NCBI RefSeq assembly: GCF_000282635.1
Contig: NZ_AKIW01000097.1
Coordinates: 1-64,000, forward strand
Source of the DNA: Variovorax sp. CF313
Lineage (GTDB): Bacteria > Pseudomonadota > Gammaproteobacteria > Burkholderiales > Burkholderiaceae_C
DNA length: 64,000 bases
Reading direction: 5' to 3'
Positions 9,218-17,538 of the stretch are shown here, piece after piece (position 1 is the first letter of the stretch; each line of letters starts with the position of its first letter). The notes under the pieces are model-generated. The model was not told the DNA's origin. It made no database searches and worked only from the letters and a program-made list of their open reading frames with translations. Position numbers and translations under genes: made by a program.

Positions 9218-10195
9218 TCAGGATTCGGCGGGTTCGATGGGCACGCGGCGCTCGCGCACCGTGAGCCACGCACCGGCCGCGCCGCAGACCGCGATCAGCG
9301 CCATGCCGATGAGCGAATAGCGGTCGGGCATCTGTGAAAAAACGAGCCAGCCGCCCAGCATGGCAAAGGCGATCTGGGCATAGAGGTACGGCGTGAGCGT
9401 GGACGCCGGCGCGCGCTGGTAAGCCAGGATCAGGATGAAGTGGCCCACCGTGCCCATGAAGCCCATCAGGCACAGCAGCGCCCACCATTGCCAGGAAGGC
9501 AGGGCGGCCCATACGAAAGGCAGCGCGAACGACGCGAGCAGCGTGCCGACCCAGCCCGTGTAGAAGTGCATGGTGAGCGGGTTCTCGGTCTGCGCCAGTT
9601 TGCTCGTGAGCACCTGGAACCACGCGTTGGTCAGCACCAGCCCGATGGGCAGCAGGACCGCCCAGCCAAAGGCCTCGCCGCCCGGGCGCAGGATGACGAG
9701 CGTGCCGATGAAGCCGCCCGCCACCAGCATCCAGCGCAGCGGCGAGACCTGCTCCTTGAGCACGGTGGCCGCCAACAGCGTGATCACCAGCGGCGCGATC
9801 AGCACGATCGAAGTGAACTCGGCCAGCGGCATGTAGCGCAGGCTCAGGAAGGCCAGCGTGCTCGACACCAGCAGCAATGCGCCGCGCAGCAACTGGTAGC
9901 GCGGGTGCCGCGTGCGCAGCAGCGCCGTGCCGTGCAGCGGGAGCAGCACCGCCGTGGTTGCCGCGGCCTGGAAGGCATAGCGAAACCAGACGGCCATCAA
10001 GATGGGCACGCCGATGGTCGAGAACTTGGTGGCGGTGTCGAGCGTGGCGAAGCAGGCACTCGCGACCAGCACCATGCCGATGCCCGCGAGGATGCGTTCC
10101 GATTCCTTGCTGCGGCTGCGCTGCTGCGCCACGCGCGCATTCGCCAGCGCAACGGTAGCCGCGTTGTCGATACCGGGCCCGGAACTCTGCCTCAC
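9218..10195 (-). CDS. EamA/DMT-family transporter
   Basis: A 325-residue protein with ten predicted membrane segments arranged as two EamA repeats, the layout of drug/metabolite exporters such as RhtA or YdcZ-type proteins. The start used is the GTG at 10195, which overlaps the stop of the upstream PHP gene (GTGA); in-frame sequence further upstream lies inside that gene. A later ATG before the first helix is possible. The substrate is unknown. Confidence 0.85.
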   Translation of the reverse strand: MRQSSGPGIDNAATVALANARVAQQRSRSKESERILAGIGMVLVASACFATLDTATKFSTIGVPILMAVWFRYAFQAAATTAVLLPLHGTALLRTRHPRYQLLRGALLLVSSTLAFLSLRYMPLAEFTSIVLIAPLVITLLAATVLKEQVSPLRWMLVAGGFIGTLVILRPGGEAFGWAVLLPIGLVLTNAWFQVLTSKLAQTENPLTMHFYTGWVGTLLASFALPFVWAALPSWQWWALLCLMGFMGTVGHFILILAYQRAPASTLTPYLYAQIAFAMLGGWLVFSQMPDRYSLIGMALIAVCGAAGAWLTVRERRVPIEPAES

Positions 10196-11049
10196 TGCTG
10201 GATGCGATCGCCGAGCAGTTCCCACACAGGAGTGAGCGCACCGGGCAACGGCGGCAGCTTGCCGAGGTCGCAGTGGCTCTCGTCGGGGCTGTGGAAATCG
10301 CTGCCGCGCGAGGCGGCGAAATCGAATTCGAGCGCCTTGTCGGCGTACTCGACGAACTCGGCCGGCGTGTGGCTGCCGGTGACGACCTCGATCGCCTTGC
10401 CACCGTGCGCCTTGAATTCGAGGAACAGCGCGTACTCCTCGTTGGCCGTGAACTTGTAGCGGCCCGGGTGCGCGATCACGGCCATGCCCTTGGCGCCGGT
10501 GATCCATTGCACCGCGTCCTTCAGCGTGGCCCAGCGGTGCGGCACGTAGCCGGGCTTGCCTTCGGTGAGGAACTTGCGGAACACCTCGGGCGTGTCGCGG
10601 CAGTGGCCCTTCTCGACGAGGAAGCGCGCGAAGTGCGTGCGCGAAATGAGTTCGGGGTTGCCGACGAACTTGAGCGCACCTTCGTACGCGCCGTGGATGC
10701 CGACCTTGGCCAGCCCCTCGGACATTTCCTGTGCGCGCTTGCCGCGGCCCCCGCGCGTGTCGTAGAGGCCTTGCAACATGGCCGCGTCGTCGGCATCGAA
10801 GCCCAGGCCGACGATGTGCACCGTTTCGCCCGCGAAGGTCACGGAGATCTCGGTGCCGGTGAGGTAGCGCATGCCGTTGGCACGGGCCGCGGCGGCGGCG
10901 CGATGCTGGCCGCCGACCTCGTCGTGGTCGGTGAGGGCCCAGAGTTCGACCCCGTTGGCGGCTGCGCGCGCGGCCAGTTCTTCGGGCGTCAGCGTGCCGT
11001 CGGAGACCACGGAGTGGCAGTGAAGATCGGCATTGAGGATGGAGGACAC
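10192..11049 (-). CDS. PHP-domain phosphoesterase (RNase AM/TrpH type)
   Basis: A 285-residue metal-dependent phosphoesterase. PHP motifs are clear: LHCHSVVSDGTLTPEEL near the N-terminus, ALTDHDEVGG, GTEISVTF, AVIAHPGRYKF and the closing GSDFHSPDE. Members such as E. coli YciV hydrolyse 3',5'-nucleoside bisphosphates and trim 5' ends of RNA fragments. It is the first gene of the leftward block ending at trpS or the response regulator. Confidence 0.92.
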   Translation of the reverse strand: MSSILNADLHCHSVVSDGTLTPEELAARAAANGVELWALTDHDEVGGQHRAAAAARANGMRYLTGTEISVTFAGETVHIVGLGFDADDAAMLQGLYDTRGGRGKRAQEMSEGLAKVGIHGAYEGALKFVGNPELISRTHFARFLVEKGHCRDTPEVFRKFLTEGKPGYVPHRWATLKDAVQWITGAKGMAVIAHPGRYKFTANEEYALFLEFKAHGGKAIEVVTGSHTPAEFVEYADKALEFDFAASRGSDFHSPDESHCDLGKLPPLPGALTPVWELLGDRIQQ

Positions 11050-11106
11050 CCCGCCATTCTAGGGGGTCTGGAACATCGATGCGGGCGCATGGATGCTGCG
11101 CGAGAC

Positions 11107-11123
11107 GCTACTAAATAAATAGC
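11107..11123. repeat. Short AT-rich palindrome GCTA-N9-TAGC
   Basis: GCTACTAAATAAATAGC lies between the PHP gene and the zntB-like gene in an otherwise GC-rich spacer. It resembles a short palindromic motif that I recall as frequent between genes in Comamonadaceae genomes. Function unknown. Confidence 0.4.
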
Positions 11124-11146
11124 ATTACTGCGCCGTGGCATGGGGC

Positions 11147-12190
11147 TCAGCGCTTCTTGCGGAAAGCCGCCCAGGCCGCCACCGCGGTGAAGCTCGCGAC
11201 GATCGCCACCACGATCCAGAAGCCGTGCTTGTGGTCCGCCAGCGGAATGCCGCCCACGTTCATGCCGAACAGGCCCGCCAGTATGTTGATCGGCAGCGCC
11301 AGCACCGTGACCACCGTCAGCACGAACAGGCTGCGGTTGTTGTCCTCGTTGACGTTGGCGGCGATCTCTTCCTGCAGCAGCTTGATGCGCTCCTGCAGCG
11401 CCTGCATGTCGCGCAGCACTACCGAGAACTCCTCGGTCGAGCCGCGCAGCGCCTGCGCGTCGGGCTCGGACATCCAGCCCGGAGGCCCCTGCAGCAGGCG
11501 GAACAGCGCGGCCGGCTCCGGCGCCAGCAGCCGCTGCAGCCGCACCAGCAGCCGGCGCAGCACGCCGAGCCGCGCGCGCTTGTGGTCGAGGCGGCCGGCG
11601 AGCAACTCGTCCTCGATGCGGTCGATGCGCGAGGTGACGCCGCGCACGATCTTCACCAGCACATCGGCCTGCGCACGCAGCAGGTGCTCGAGCAGCTCGG
11701 TGCTCGAGCGCGGCGCGTCGCCCGCCTTCACGGCCGTGCGCAGCGTGTCGACCGAGCGCAGCGGCTTGGTGCGCGCCGTGACCACGAGGCGCGGGCCCAC
11801 GCTGATCCACAGCGTGGAGATGTCCGAGGGCTCGAAGCTGAACTCGAAATGCACGTCGTTGATGACGGCGATCAGCGAATCGTCGTCGCGCTCGATGCGC
11901 GTGGAGGGCAGGCCTTCGTGCAGCGTCTCGTAGAAAGTGTCGGAGAGGTTCGCGTGCCGCAACAGCCAGCGCTCCGCATGCGCGTGGCTCAGGTTGAAAT
12001 GGAGCCAGACGTACGCGGGGTTTTCCTCGGTGCATTCACGGTCGCGCTCTTCGGCCAGCCATGCGGCGGCTTGCGCCGAGTCGATGGCCCGCGCGGGCTC
12101 CGCTGCCGAGGCGTCGAAGAGGTAACCGGAGATCAGCCCGGCTTCGTCGCCGCCATAGGACTGGGCGGCGAGGTCATGGAGTGCCGACAA
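11147..12190 (-). CDS. zntB: ZntB/CorA-family metal transporter
   Basis: A 347-residue protein with a long soluble N-terminal funnel domain and two C-terminal helices. The loop between them carries the family signature GMN (LFGMNVGGIPLADHKHGFW). GMNVGGIPL is the wording of the ZntB branch, which moves zinc, rather than of CorA magnesium channels. The final FRKKR is cytoplasmic. The ATG at 12190 lies 9 bases after the phosphate permease stop on the same strand, so both may share a transcript. Confidence 0.9.
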   Translation of the reverse strand: MSALHDLAAQSYGGDEAGLISGYLFDASAAEPARAIDSAQAAAWLAEERDRECTEENPAYVWLHFNLSHAHAERWLLRHANLSDTFYETLHEGLPSTRIERDDDSLIAVINDVHFEFSFEPSDISTLWISVGPRLVVTARTKPLRSVDTLRTAVKAGDAPRSSTELLEHLLRAQADVLVKIVRGVTSRIDRIEDELLAGRLDHKRARLGVLRRLLVRLQRLLAPEPAALFRLLQGPPGWMSEPDAQALRGSTEEFSVVLRDMQALQERIKLLQEEIAANVNEDNNRSLFVLTVVTVLALPINILAGLFGMNVGGIPLADHKHGFWIVVAIVASFTAVAAWAAFRKKR

Positions 12191-12199
12191 GATGCGTGG

Positions 12200-13843
12200 T
12201 CAGAAGATGCGGGTGAACAGCCAGTAGAGCGACCCCGACAGCAGCATCGCCACCGGCAGCGTCAGCACCCAGGCCAGCGCGAGGTTGCGCAGCGTGGACA
12301 TCTGCAGGCCCGAGCCGCTTGCCGTCATGGTGCCGGCCACGCCGGAGGACAGCACGTGCGTGGTCGACACCGGCAGCCCGTACATGTCGGCCGCACCGAT
12401 GGTGATCATCGCCACCACTTCGGCCGAGGCGCCTTGCGCGTAGCTCAGGTGCGTCTTGCCGATCTTCTCGCCCACCGTGACGACGATGCGCTTCCAGCCG
12501 ATCATCGTGCCCAGCCCCAATGCGATGGCGACCGCAACCTTGACCCACAGCGGGATGAAGCGCGTCGCATCGTCCAGCTCCTGGCGGAACGCGCCCACGC
12601 GCAGCTTCGTCTCGCCGTCGAACCTGGCGGCGCCGCTCTTGTCGAGGTGGCGGATGGCTTCGGAGGCCAGGTACATGTCGTTGCGCACGTTGGCGACGGC
12701 CTCTGACGGCACCGCGGCCAGCGAGCCGTGCCTGCGCACCTGCTCGCCGATGCTGCCCGCGGTCGCGGCCAGCGCGGGCACCACCGCGGGGCCGAACTCG
12801 CGCGTGCGCACGTAAGTGGAAAGCGTCTCGCGCGCAGCGGCGGGTTGCGGCGCCGCCTGCTGCGCGGGCTGAGAACCGGACACGCTGCGGTTCAGCGCGT
12901 TCTGCGCCATCTCGGCCACGGCCACGAACTTCACGGTCTCGTTGGCGGGCATCGCGCGGTTCAGCGCATAGGCCATCGGCACCGTGCCCACGAGGATCAG
13001 CATGATCAGTCCCATGCCCTTCTGGCCGTCATTGGAGCCGTGCGCGAACGACACGCCCGTGCAGGTCAGGATCAGCAGGCCGCGGATCCACCACGGCGGC
13101 GGCTCGCTGCCCTTGGGCTCTTCATACAGTGCGCGGTTCTTCACGAAGGCGCGCAGCGCCAGCAGAAGCAGGGCGGCGCAGCCGAAGCCGACCATCGGCG
13201 ACAGCAGCAGCGAATAGCCCACCTTGGTGGCCTGCGCCCAGTCGACACCGCTGGTGCCGTCGCGGCCATGCATCAGCGCATTGGCCACGCCCACGCCGAT
13301 GATCGAGCCGATCAGCGTGTGCGAGGAAGAAGCCGGCAGCCCGAGCCACCATGTGCCCAGGTTCCAGATGATGGCGGCGATCAGCAGCGCGAACACCATC
13401 GCGAAGCCCGCGCCCGAACCCACCTGCAGGATCAGTTCCACCGGCAGCAGCGCGATGATGCCGAAGGCCACTGCGCCGCTGGACACCAGCACGCCCAGGA
13501 AGTTGAAGAAGCCCGACCACACCACCGCGAAGTTGGGCGGCAGCGAGTGCGTGTAGATCACCGTGGCCACCGCGTTGGCCGTGTCGTGGAAGCCGTTGAC
13601 GAACTCGAAGCCCAGTGCAATCAGCAAGGCCACGCCCAGCAGGATGTAGGGCACCCAGGTGGTGACCGGCGCACCCGAGGCCGCGACGTCGCCGACCAGG
13701 CTCCAGGCCGTGAAGAGCAGGCCGGCGGCCAGCAGGCCCACGAAGGTGATGAGCGTGAGCGGGCCGGGCTTGGCGTCGAGCCTGGGCCGGTGCGCCGAGG
13801 ACGCGGACGGCAACTCGGCATGCAGGGCTGCGAGCGTGTTCAT
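12200..13843 (-). CDS. pit: Inorganic phosphate transporter, PiT family
   Basis: A 547-residue low-affinity phosphate (metal-phosphate) symporter. The duplicated PiT signature is present in both halves: FVNGFHDTANAVATVIYTHS in the first and FAHGSNDGQKGMGLIML in the second, separated by a cytoplasmic loop rich in Ala and Gln. The start chosen is the ATG giving MNTLAALHAEL; an upstream in-frame ATG adds a short tail that would cover the Pho-box-like repeats. Divergent ppk2 and the shared regulatory spacer tie it to phosphate storage. Confidence 0.94.
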   Translation of the reverse strand: MNTLAALHAELPSASSAHRPRLDAKPGPLTLITFVGLLAAGLLFTAWSLVGDVAASGAPVTTWVPYILLGVALLIALGFEFVNGFHDTANAVATVIYTHSLPPNFAVVWSGFFNFLGVLVSSGAVAFGIIALLPVELILQVGSGAGFAMVFALLIAAIIWNLGTWWLGLPASSSHTLIGSIIGVGVANALMHGRDGTSGVDWAQATKVGYSLLLSPMVGFGCAALLLLALRAFVKNRALYEEPKGSEPPPWWIRGLLILTCTGVSFAHGSNDGQKGMGLIMLILVGTVPMAYALNRAMPANETVKFVAVAEMAQNALNRSVSGSQPAQQAAPQPAAARETLSTYVRTREFGPAVVPALAATAGSIGEQVRRHGSLAAVPSEAVANVRNDMYLASEAIRHLDKSGAARFDGETKLRVGAFRQELDDATRFIPLWVKVAVAIALGLGTMIGWKRIVVTVGEKIGKTHLSYAQGASAEVVAMITIGAADMYGLPVSTTHVLSSGVAGTMTASGSGLQMSTLRNLALAWVLTLPVAMLLSGSLYWLFTRIF

Positions 13844-13890
13844 GGGCGATTCTGGGGTGTTGGAATGGCTTCGGATGGTGTTCGCGCCGT

Positions 13891-13908
13891 GTGACAACGG
13901 CGTGTCAA
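13891..13908 (-). promoter_or_regulatory. Pho-box-like direct repeat facing pit
   Basis: Read on the minus strand the site is TTGACAC-GCCG-TTGTCAC: two 7-base units spaced by 4, giving the 11-base period of PhoB binding sites (consensus CTGTCAT, 4 bases, CTGTCAC). One unit is a good match and one is weaker. It lies 48 bases upstream of the pit start. Confidence 0.5.
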
Positions 13909-13919
13909 TCGGCTTCGGG

Positions 13920-13937
13920 CCGTCACGCAGCCGTCAT
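13920..13937 (+). promoter_or_regulatory. Pho-box-like direct repeat facing ppk2
   Basis: CCGTCAC-GCAG-CCGTCAT is a direct repeat of 7-base units with 11-base period, each matching 6 of 7 positions of the PhoB unit CTGTCAY. It lies 52 bases upstream of the ppk2 start codon. Confidence 0.55.
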
Positions 13938-13988
13938 ATGGGGCGAGCAGCATGCTTTTTTCGACCCTTTCACTTCTTCTTGCCCACC

Positions 13989-14909
13989 ATGCTGACGAGC
14001 GCACTTCCCGACCACGAAGACCTGATGCAACGCATCGCCCGCGACCTGATCGACAGCTACGACGAAGAGCTCGAACTGGAGATCGAGGACCGCAACATCG
14101 ACGGCCTCGATCCGTCAGCCACCGTGTCCGCCGACAAGGCTGCCCGCCAGGCCTACTTCAAGGAGCTGTTCCGCCTGCAGGGCGAACTGGTCAAGCTGCA
14201 GGACTGGGTGCAGCACAGCAAGCAGAAGGTCGTCATCCTGTTCGAAGGCCGCGATGCGGCGGGCAAGGGCGGCGTCATCAAGCGCATCACGCAGCGCCTG
14301 AATCCGCGCGTGGCCCGTGTCGCCGCATTGCCCGCGCCCAACGACCGCGAACGCACGCAGTGGTACTTCCAGCGCTACGCCGCGCACCTGCCCGCCGCGG
14401 GCGAGATGGTGCTGTTCGACCGCAGTTGGTACAACCGCGCCGGCGTCGAGCGCGTGATGGGCTTCTGCACGGACGACGAGTACGAGGAGTTCTTCCGCAC
14501 CGTGCCCGAGTTCGAGAAGATGCTGGTGCGCTCGGGCATCAAGCTCATCAAGTACTGGTTCTCCATCACCGACGACGAGCAGCACATGCGCTTTCTCGGC
14601 CGCATCCACGATCCGCTCAAGCAATGGAAGCTGAGCCCGATGGACCTCGAGAGCCGCCGCCGCTGGGAGGAATACACCAAGGCGAAGGAAATCATGCTGG
14701 AGCGCACCCACATCCCCGAGGCGCCGTGGTGGGTGGTGCAGGCGGTCGACAAGAAGAAGGCGCGGCTGAACTGCATCAGCCACCTGCTGGGCCAGCTGCC
14801 CTACAACGAGGTGCCGCATCCGCCGGTGGAGCTGCCGGAGCGCGTACGCCATGCGGACTACCTGCGCCAGCCCGTGCCGGCCAACATGATCGTGCCGGAG
14901 ATCTACTGA
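13989..14909 (+). CDS. ppk2: Polyphosphate kinase 2
   Basis: A 306-residue class I PPK2, which transfers phosphate between polyphosphate and nucleoside diphosphates. The Walker A loop is GRDAAGKGG (87-95), the Walker B/lid motif DRSWYNR (144-150), and the C-terminal WWVVQAVDKKKARLN and VPHPPVELPER segments are family hallmarks. Length equals the usual single-domain enzyme. The ATG at 13989 gives MLTSALPDHED; a second ATG 12 codons on is less likely. It is divergent from the phosphate permease. Confidence 0.96.
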   Translation: MLTSALPDHEDLMQRIARDLIDSYDEELELEIEDRNIDGLDPSATVSADKAARQAYFKELFRLQGELVKLQDWVQHSKQKVVILFEGRDAAGKGGVIKRITQRLNPRVARVAALPAPNDRERTQWYFQRYAAHLPAAGEMVLFDRSWYNRAGVERVMGFCTDDEYEEFFRTVPEFEKMLVRSGIKLIKYWFSITDDEQHMRFLGRIHDPLKQWKLSPMDLESRRRWEEYTKAKEIMLERTHIPEAPWWVVQAVDKKKARLNCISHLLGQLPYNEVPHPPVELPERVRHADYLRQPVPANMIVPEIY

Positions 14910-14971
14910 GGCGCCGGATGGCGGGGGGCCGCCGTTTGGCCGCCCGGCGCTTTGCCTTCACACTGCGCGCC

Positions 14972-16012
14972 ATGGCCCGTCGTTCCACCGCTTCCGTCTT
15001 CGCCCGCGCCTACGAGCGCAACCTCAAGGCACTCACCAAGCTCACGTTGAGCAACAGCAAGCGCGTGGCGGGGCAGGTGCAGCGCGCCACCGCCAAGCGG
15101 CTCAAGCCGCCGCCAGGCCGTGGCGACTGGCTCAGCGGCATGGCGATGGGGCCGGGCGGCGCGCGCGGCTATCACCTGTTCCGTCCGGCCGACCTGCAAC
15201 TGCAGCCCGGCGAGAAACTGCCGCTCATGGTCATGCTGCACGGCTGTGGCCAGACCGGGCGCGACTTTGCCGCGAGCACGCGCATGAACGCGCTGGCCGT
15301 GCGCCAGCGCTTCCTGGTGCTCTATCCCGAGCAGGACCGGATCGCCCACCCGCAGGGCTGCTGGAACTGGTACGAGCGCCGCTCCGGCAAGGCCGACGCC
15401 GAAGCCGCGACGCTGATGGCCGCCATCGACCAGGCCTGCATGCTGTATCCCGTGGACCGCGACCGCGTGGCGCTTGCCGGTCTCTCGGCCGGCGCGAGCA
15501 TGGCGGCCCTGCTTGCGACGCGCTATCCGAACCGCTTCCGCGCCGTCGTCATGCACTCGGGTGTGGCGCCCGGCGCAGCGAAGTCGTCGGCCACCGCCCT
15601 CGGCGCCATGCGTGGACAGAATGTGCCGCCGATGCCTGCCACGGCGGTCGGCAAGGCGATGGGCGCTGCGGCCGTCTTCACCACCTTGCCGCCGATGCTG
15701 GTGTTGCACGGCGATGCCGACGCGGTGGTCGCGCCGAGCAATGCCGTCAGCAGCGCCGCGGTGTGGGCCACGGCCGTGGGCGCGCGGCCCGGACTGCCGC
15801 GCGACATGCAGCGCGGCAAGCGCCGCGCAATGCGCGTGACCGACTTCAGGCGCAAGGGCCGCGCGCTCGTCACGCTGTGCGAGATCGCGGGGCTGGGCCA
15901 TTCGTGGAGCGGCGGCGCGCCGAAGCTGCTGTTCAGCGACCCCGAGGGGCCCGATGCCACGCGCATGGCCTGGGCGTTCGCGGCGGCGCAGTTCAAGGCC
16001 GCAGTGCCGTAG
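14972..16012 (+). CDS. PHB-depolymerase-family esterase
   Basis: A 346-residue alpha/beta hydrolase. It has the oxyanion-loop motif LHGCGQTGRDFAAS, the nucleophile elbow GLSAGAS with the catalytic Ser, an acidic-residue loop (LHGDADAVV) and a late His (GLGHSWSGG), as in PF10503. The family includes extracellular PHB depolymerases and feruloyl/acetylxylan esterases. No clear signal peptide is visible; the first 45 residues are basic, which fits an intracellular esterase or a phasin-like N-terminus. The start could also be an upstream ATG near 14919. Confidence 0.88.
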   Translation: MARRSTASVFARAYERNLKALTKLTLSNSKRVAGQVQRATAKRLKPPPGRGDWLSGMAMGPGGARGYHLFRPADLQLQPGEKLPLMVMLHGCGQTGRDFAASTRMNALAVRQRFLVLYPEQDRIAHPQGCWNWYERRSGKADAEAATLMAAIDQACMLYPVDRDRVALAGLSAGASMAALLATRYPNRFRAVVMHSGVAPGAAKSSATALGAMRGQNVPPMPATAVGKAMGAAAVFTTLPPMLVLHGDADAVVAPSNAVSSAAVWATAVGARPGLPRDMQRGKRRAMRVTDFRRKGRALVTLCEIAGLGHSWSGGAPKLLFSDPEGPDATRMAWAFAAAQFKAAVP

Positions 16013-16035
16013 CGAAGGCCTGAAGAGAGGAGGCG

Positions 16036-16962
16036 CTATGCCGTGGCGCCTTCGCGCGCGGCCGCCCGCCACGCACCGGGCGCAATGCCCTTCTCGCGCT
16101 TGAAGGCCTTGCTGAATGCGGCCTCCGATTCGTAGCCCACCGCGCTTGCGATCGCGCCCACCGCGGCATCGCCCTGGCCGAGCATGTTGCCGGCCTTGAA
16201 CATGCGCCATTGCGTGAGGTACTCCAGCGGCGACTGCCCCACACGCTCGCGAAAGCGCTGCGCGAAGGCGGAGCGCGACAGGCTCGCGGCACCGGCCAGC
16301 GCCTCCACCGTCCAGCCGTGTGCGATGTCCTTGTGCATGGCGCGCAGGGCCGGGCCGATGCGCGCGTCGGCCAGCGCGGCCAGCCAGCCGGTCTGCGATT
16401 CGCCATTCGCCGCGACGTGCGCGCGCACCGCCTGCACGAACACGATGTCGGCCAGCCGGCTCACGAGCAGGCTGGAGCCGAGACCCGGCTCGCCGGTTTC
16501 CATGGCCAGCAGCTGCAGCGTGCCCTGCAGCGCCAGGGCGCGTGCCTGCTCCATCTTCACGTGCAGCAGCACTGGCAACAGCGCCAGCAGCGGCTGCGCG
16601 GCGCGCTGGTCGAAGTGAAACCAGCCGCAGATCACCGAGGCCGCGGTGCCCGTGCCGCCCAGTTCCACCAGTCCGCCGATGCGGTCGCGCACGACGGAGG
16701 TGCAGCTCACCGTGGGCGTGTTCGGATGGTCGCGCAGCACGTAGGGCGTGCCGTGCGCCAGCACATAGCAGTCGCCCGCCGCCAGCGCCACCTGCTGCGC
16801 CACGCCCTCGACCTCGAGCAGGCAGCCGCCGCGCACCACGAGCCCGAAGCGCGCGCTCTCGCCGCCGGCCAGGCTCAGGCCCCAGGGTGCGCGGGCCTCG
16901 AGGCGGGCATACAAGGCGCTGCGCACGCGCATCGCGGCAAAGACATCGTCGAGCGGGTCCAT
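16036..16962 (-). CDS. AraC-family transcriptional regulator with cupin domain
   Basis: A 308-residue regulator. The N-terminal half is a cupin-type sensor (LSLAGGESARFGLVVRGGC, then LAAGDCYVLAHGTPYVL), and the C-terminal 100 residues hold two AraC helix-turn-helix motifs (VEALAGAASLSRSAFAQRF and IASAVGYESEAAFSKAFKRE). The ATG at 16962 is preceded by AGGAG; longer frames lack support. It is divergent from the NTF2-like gene and a DHA2 exporter, which it probably controls. Confidence 0.9.
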   Translation of the reverse strand: MDPLDDVFAAMRVRSALYARLEARAPWGLSLAGGESARFGLVVRGGCLLEVEGVAQQVALAAGDCYVLAHGTPYVLRDHPNTPTVSCTSVVRDRIGGLVELGGTGTAASVICGWFHFDQRAAQPLLALLPVLLHVKMEQARALALQGTLQLLAMETGEPGLGSSLLVSRLADIVFVQAVRAHVAANGESQTGWLAALADARIGPALRAMHKDIAHGWTVEALAGAASLSRSAFAQRFRERVGQSPLEYLTQWRMFKAGNMLGQGDAAVGAIASAVGYESEAAFSKAFKREKGIAPGAWRAAAREGATA

Positions 16963-17078
16963 GGGCGGCTCCTGTGGTGTTGGACGAATGGACAAGAAGG
17001 GTGGATTTTCGGGCATTCACTGTCCAGCAGTCGAGGCCGAAACTGCGGCTTCACTCTTGCAGCACACCGGAGCAGACC

Positions 17079-17465
17079 ATGAATGAACGCAATGAATCCG
17101 CCGAACTCGCCGAGCGCTACGTCGCAGCCTGGAACGAGCCCGATGCCACCGCGCGCCGCACCGCGATCGCCGGCCTCTGGGTGCCCGAGGGCGAGCACTA
17201 CGTGCGCACGCTGCAGGCCAAAGGCTACGAGGCGCTGCATCGGCGGGTCACCGGCTCGCACGAGAAGAACGTGCGCGATGCGGGCTTTCGCTTCGTCTGC
17301 GCGGGCGATGCCCAGTTCCTGCACGACGCGGTGATGTTCCATTGGCACATGGTCCCGGCCGCGGGCGGCCCGGTGGCCGCGCTGGGGCTGCAGTTCCTGG
17401 TGCTGGCCGGGGACGGCCGCATTGCCGTCGATTACCAATTCATCCTGCCGACGCCTTCCGTCTGA
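17079..17465 (+). CDS. NTF2/SnoaL-like protein
   Basis: A 128-residue single-domain protein with the cone-fold pattern of the NTF2-like superfamily (AELAERYVAAWNEPD at the start, HWHMVPAAGG and VDYQFILP on the closing strands). Members are small enzymes or ligand-binding proteins, and no catalytic residues can be assigned. It lies 116 bases from the divergent AraC gene and 73 bases ahead of the exporter gene, probably in one operon with it. Confidence 0.8.
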   Translation: MNERNESAELAERYVAAWNEPDATARRTAIAGLWVPEGEHYVRTLQAKGYEALHRRVTGSHEKNVRDAGFRFVCAGDAQFLHDAVMFHWHMVPAAGGPVAALGLQFLVLAGDGRIAVDYQFILPTPSV

Positions 17466-17538
17466 GCGGCCGGCGCATCGGCCATGACCTCGCAGGTCAT
17501 TGTCGTCGCGCCCCTTTCTCCCAACACTGGTTACCACC

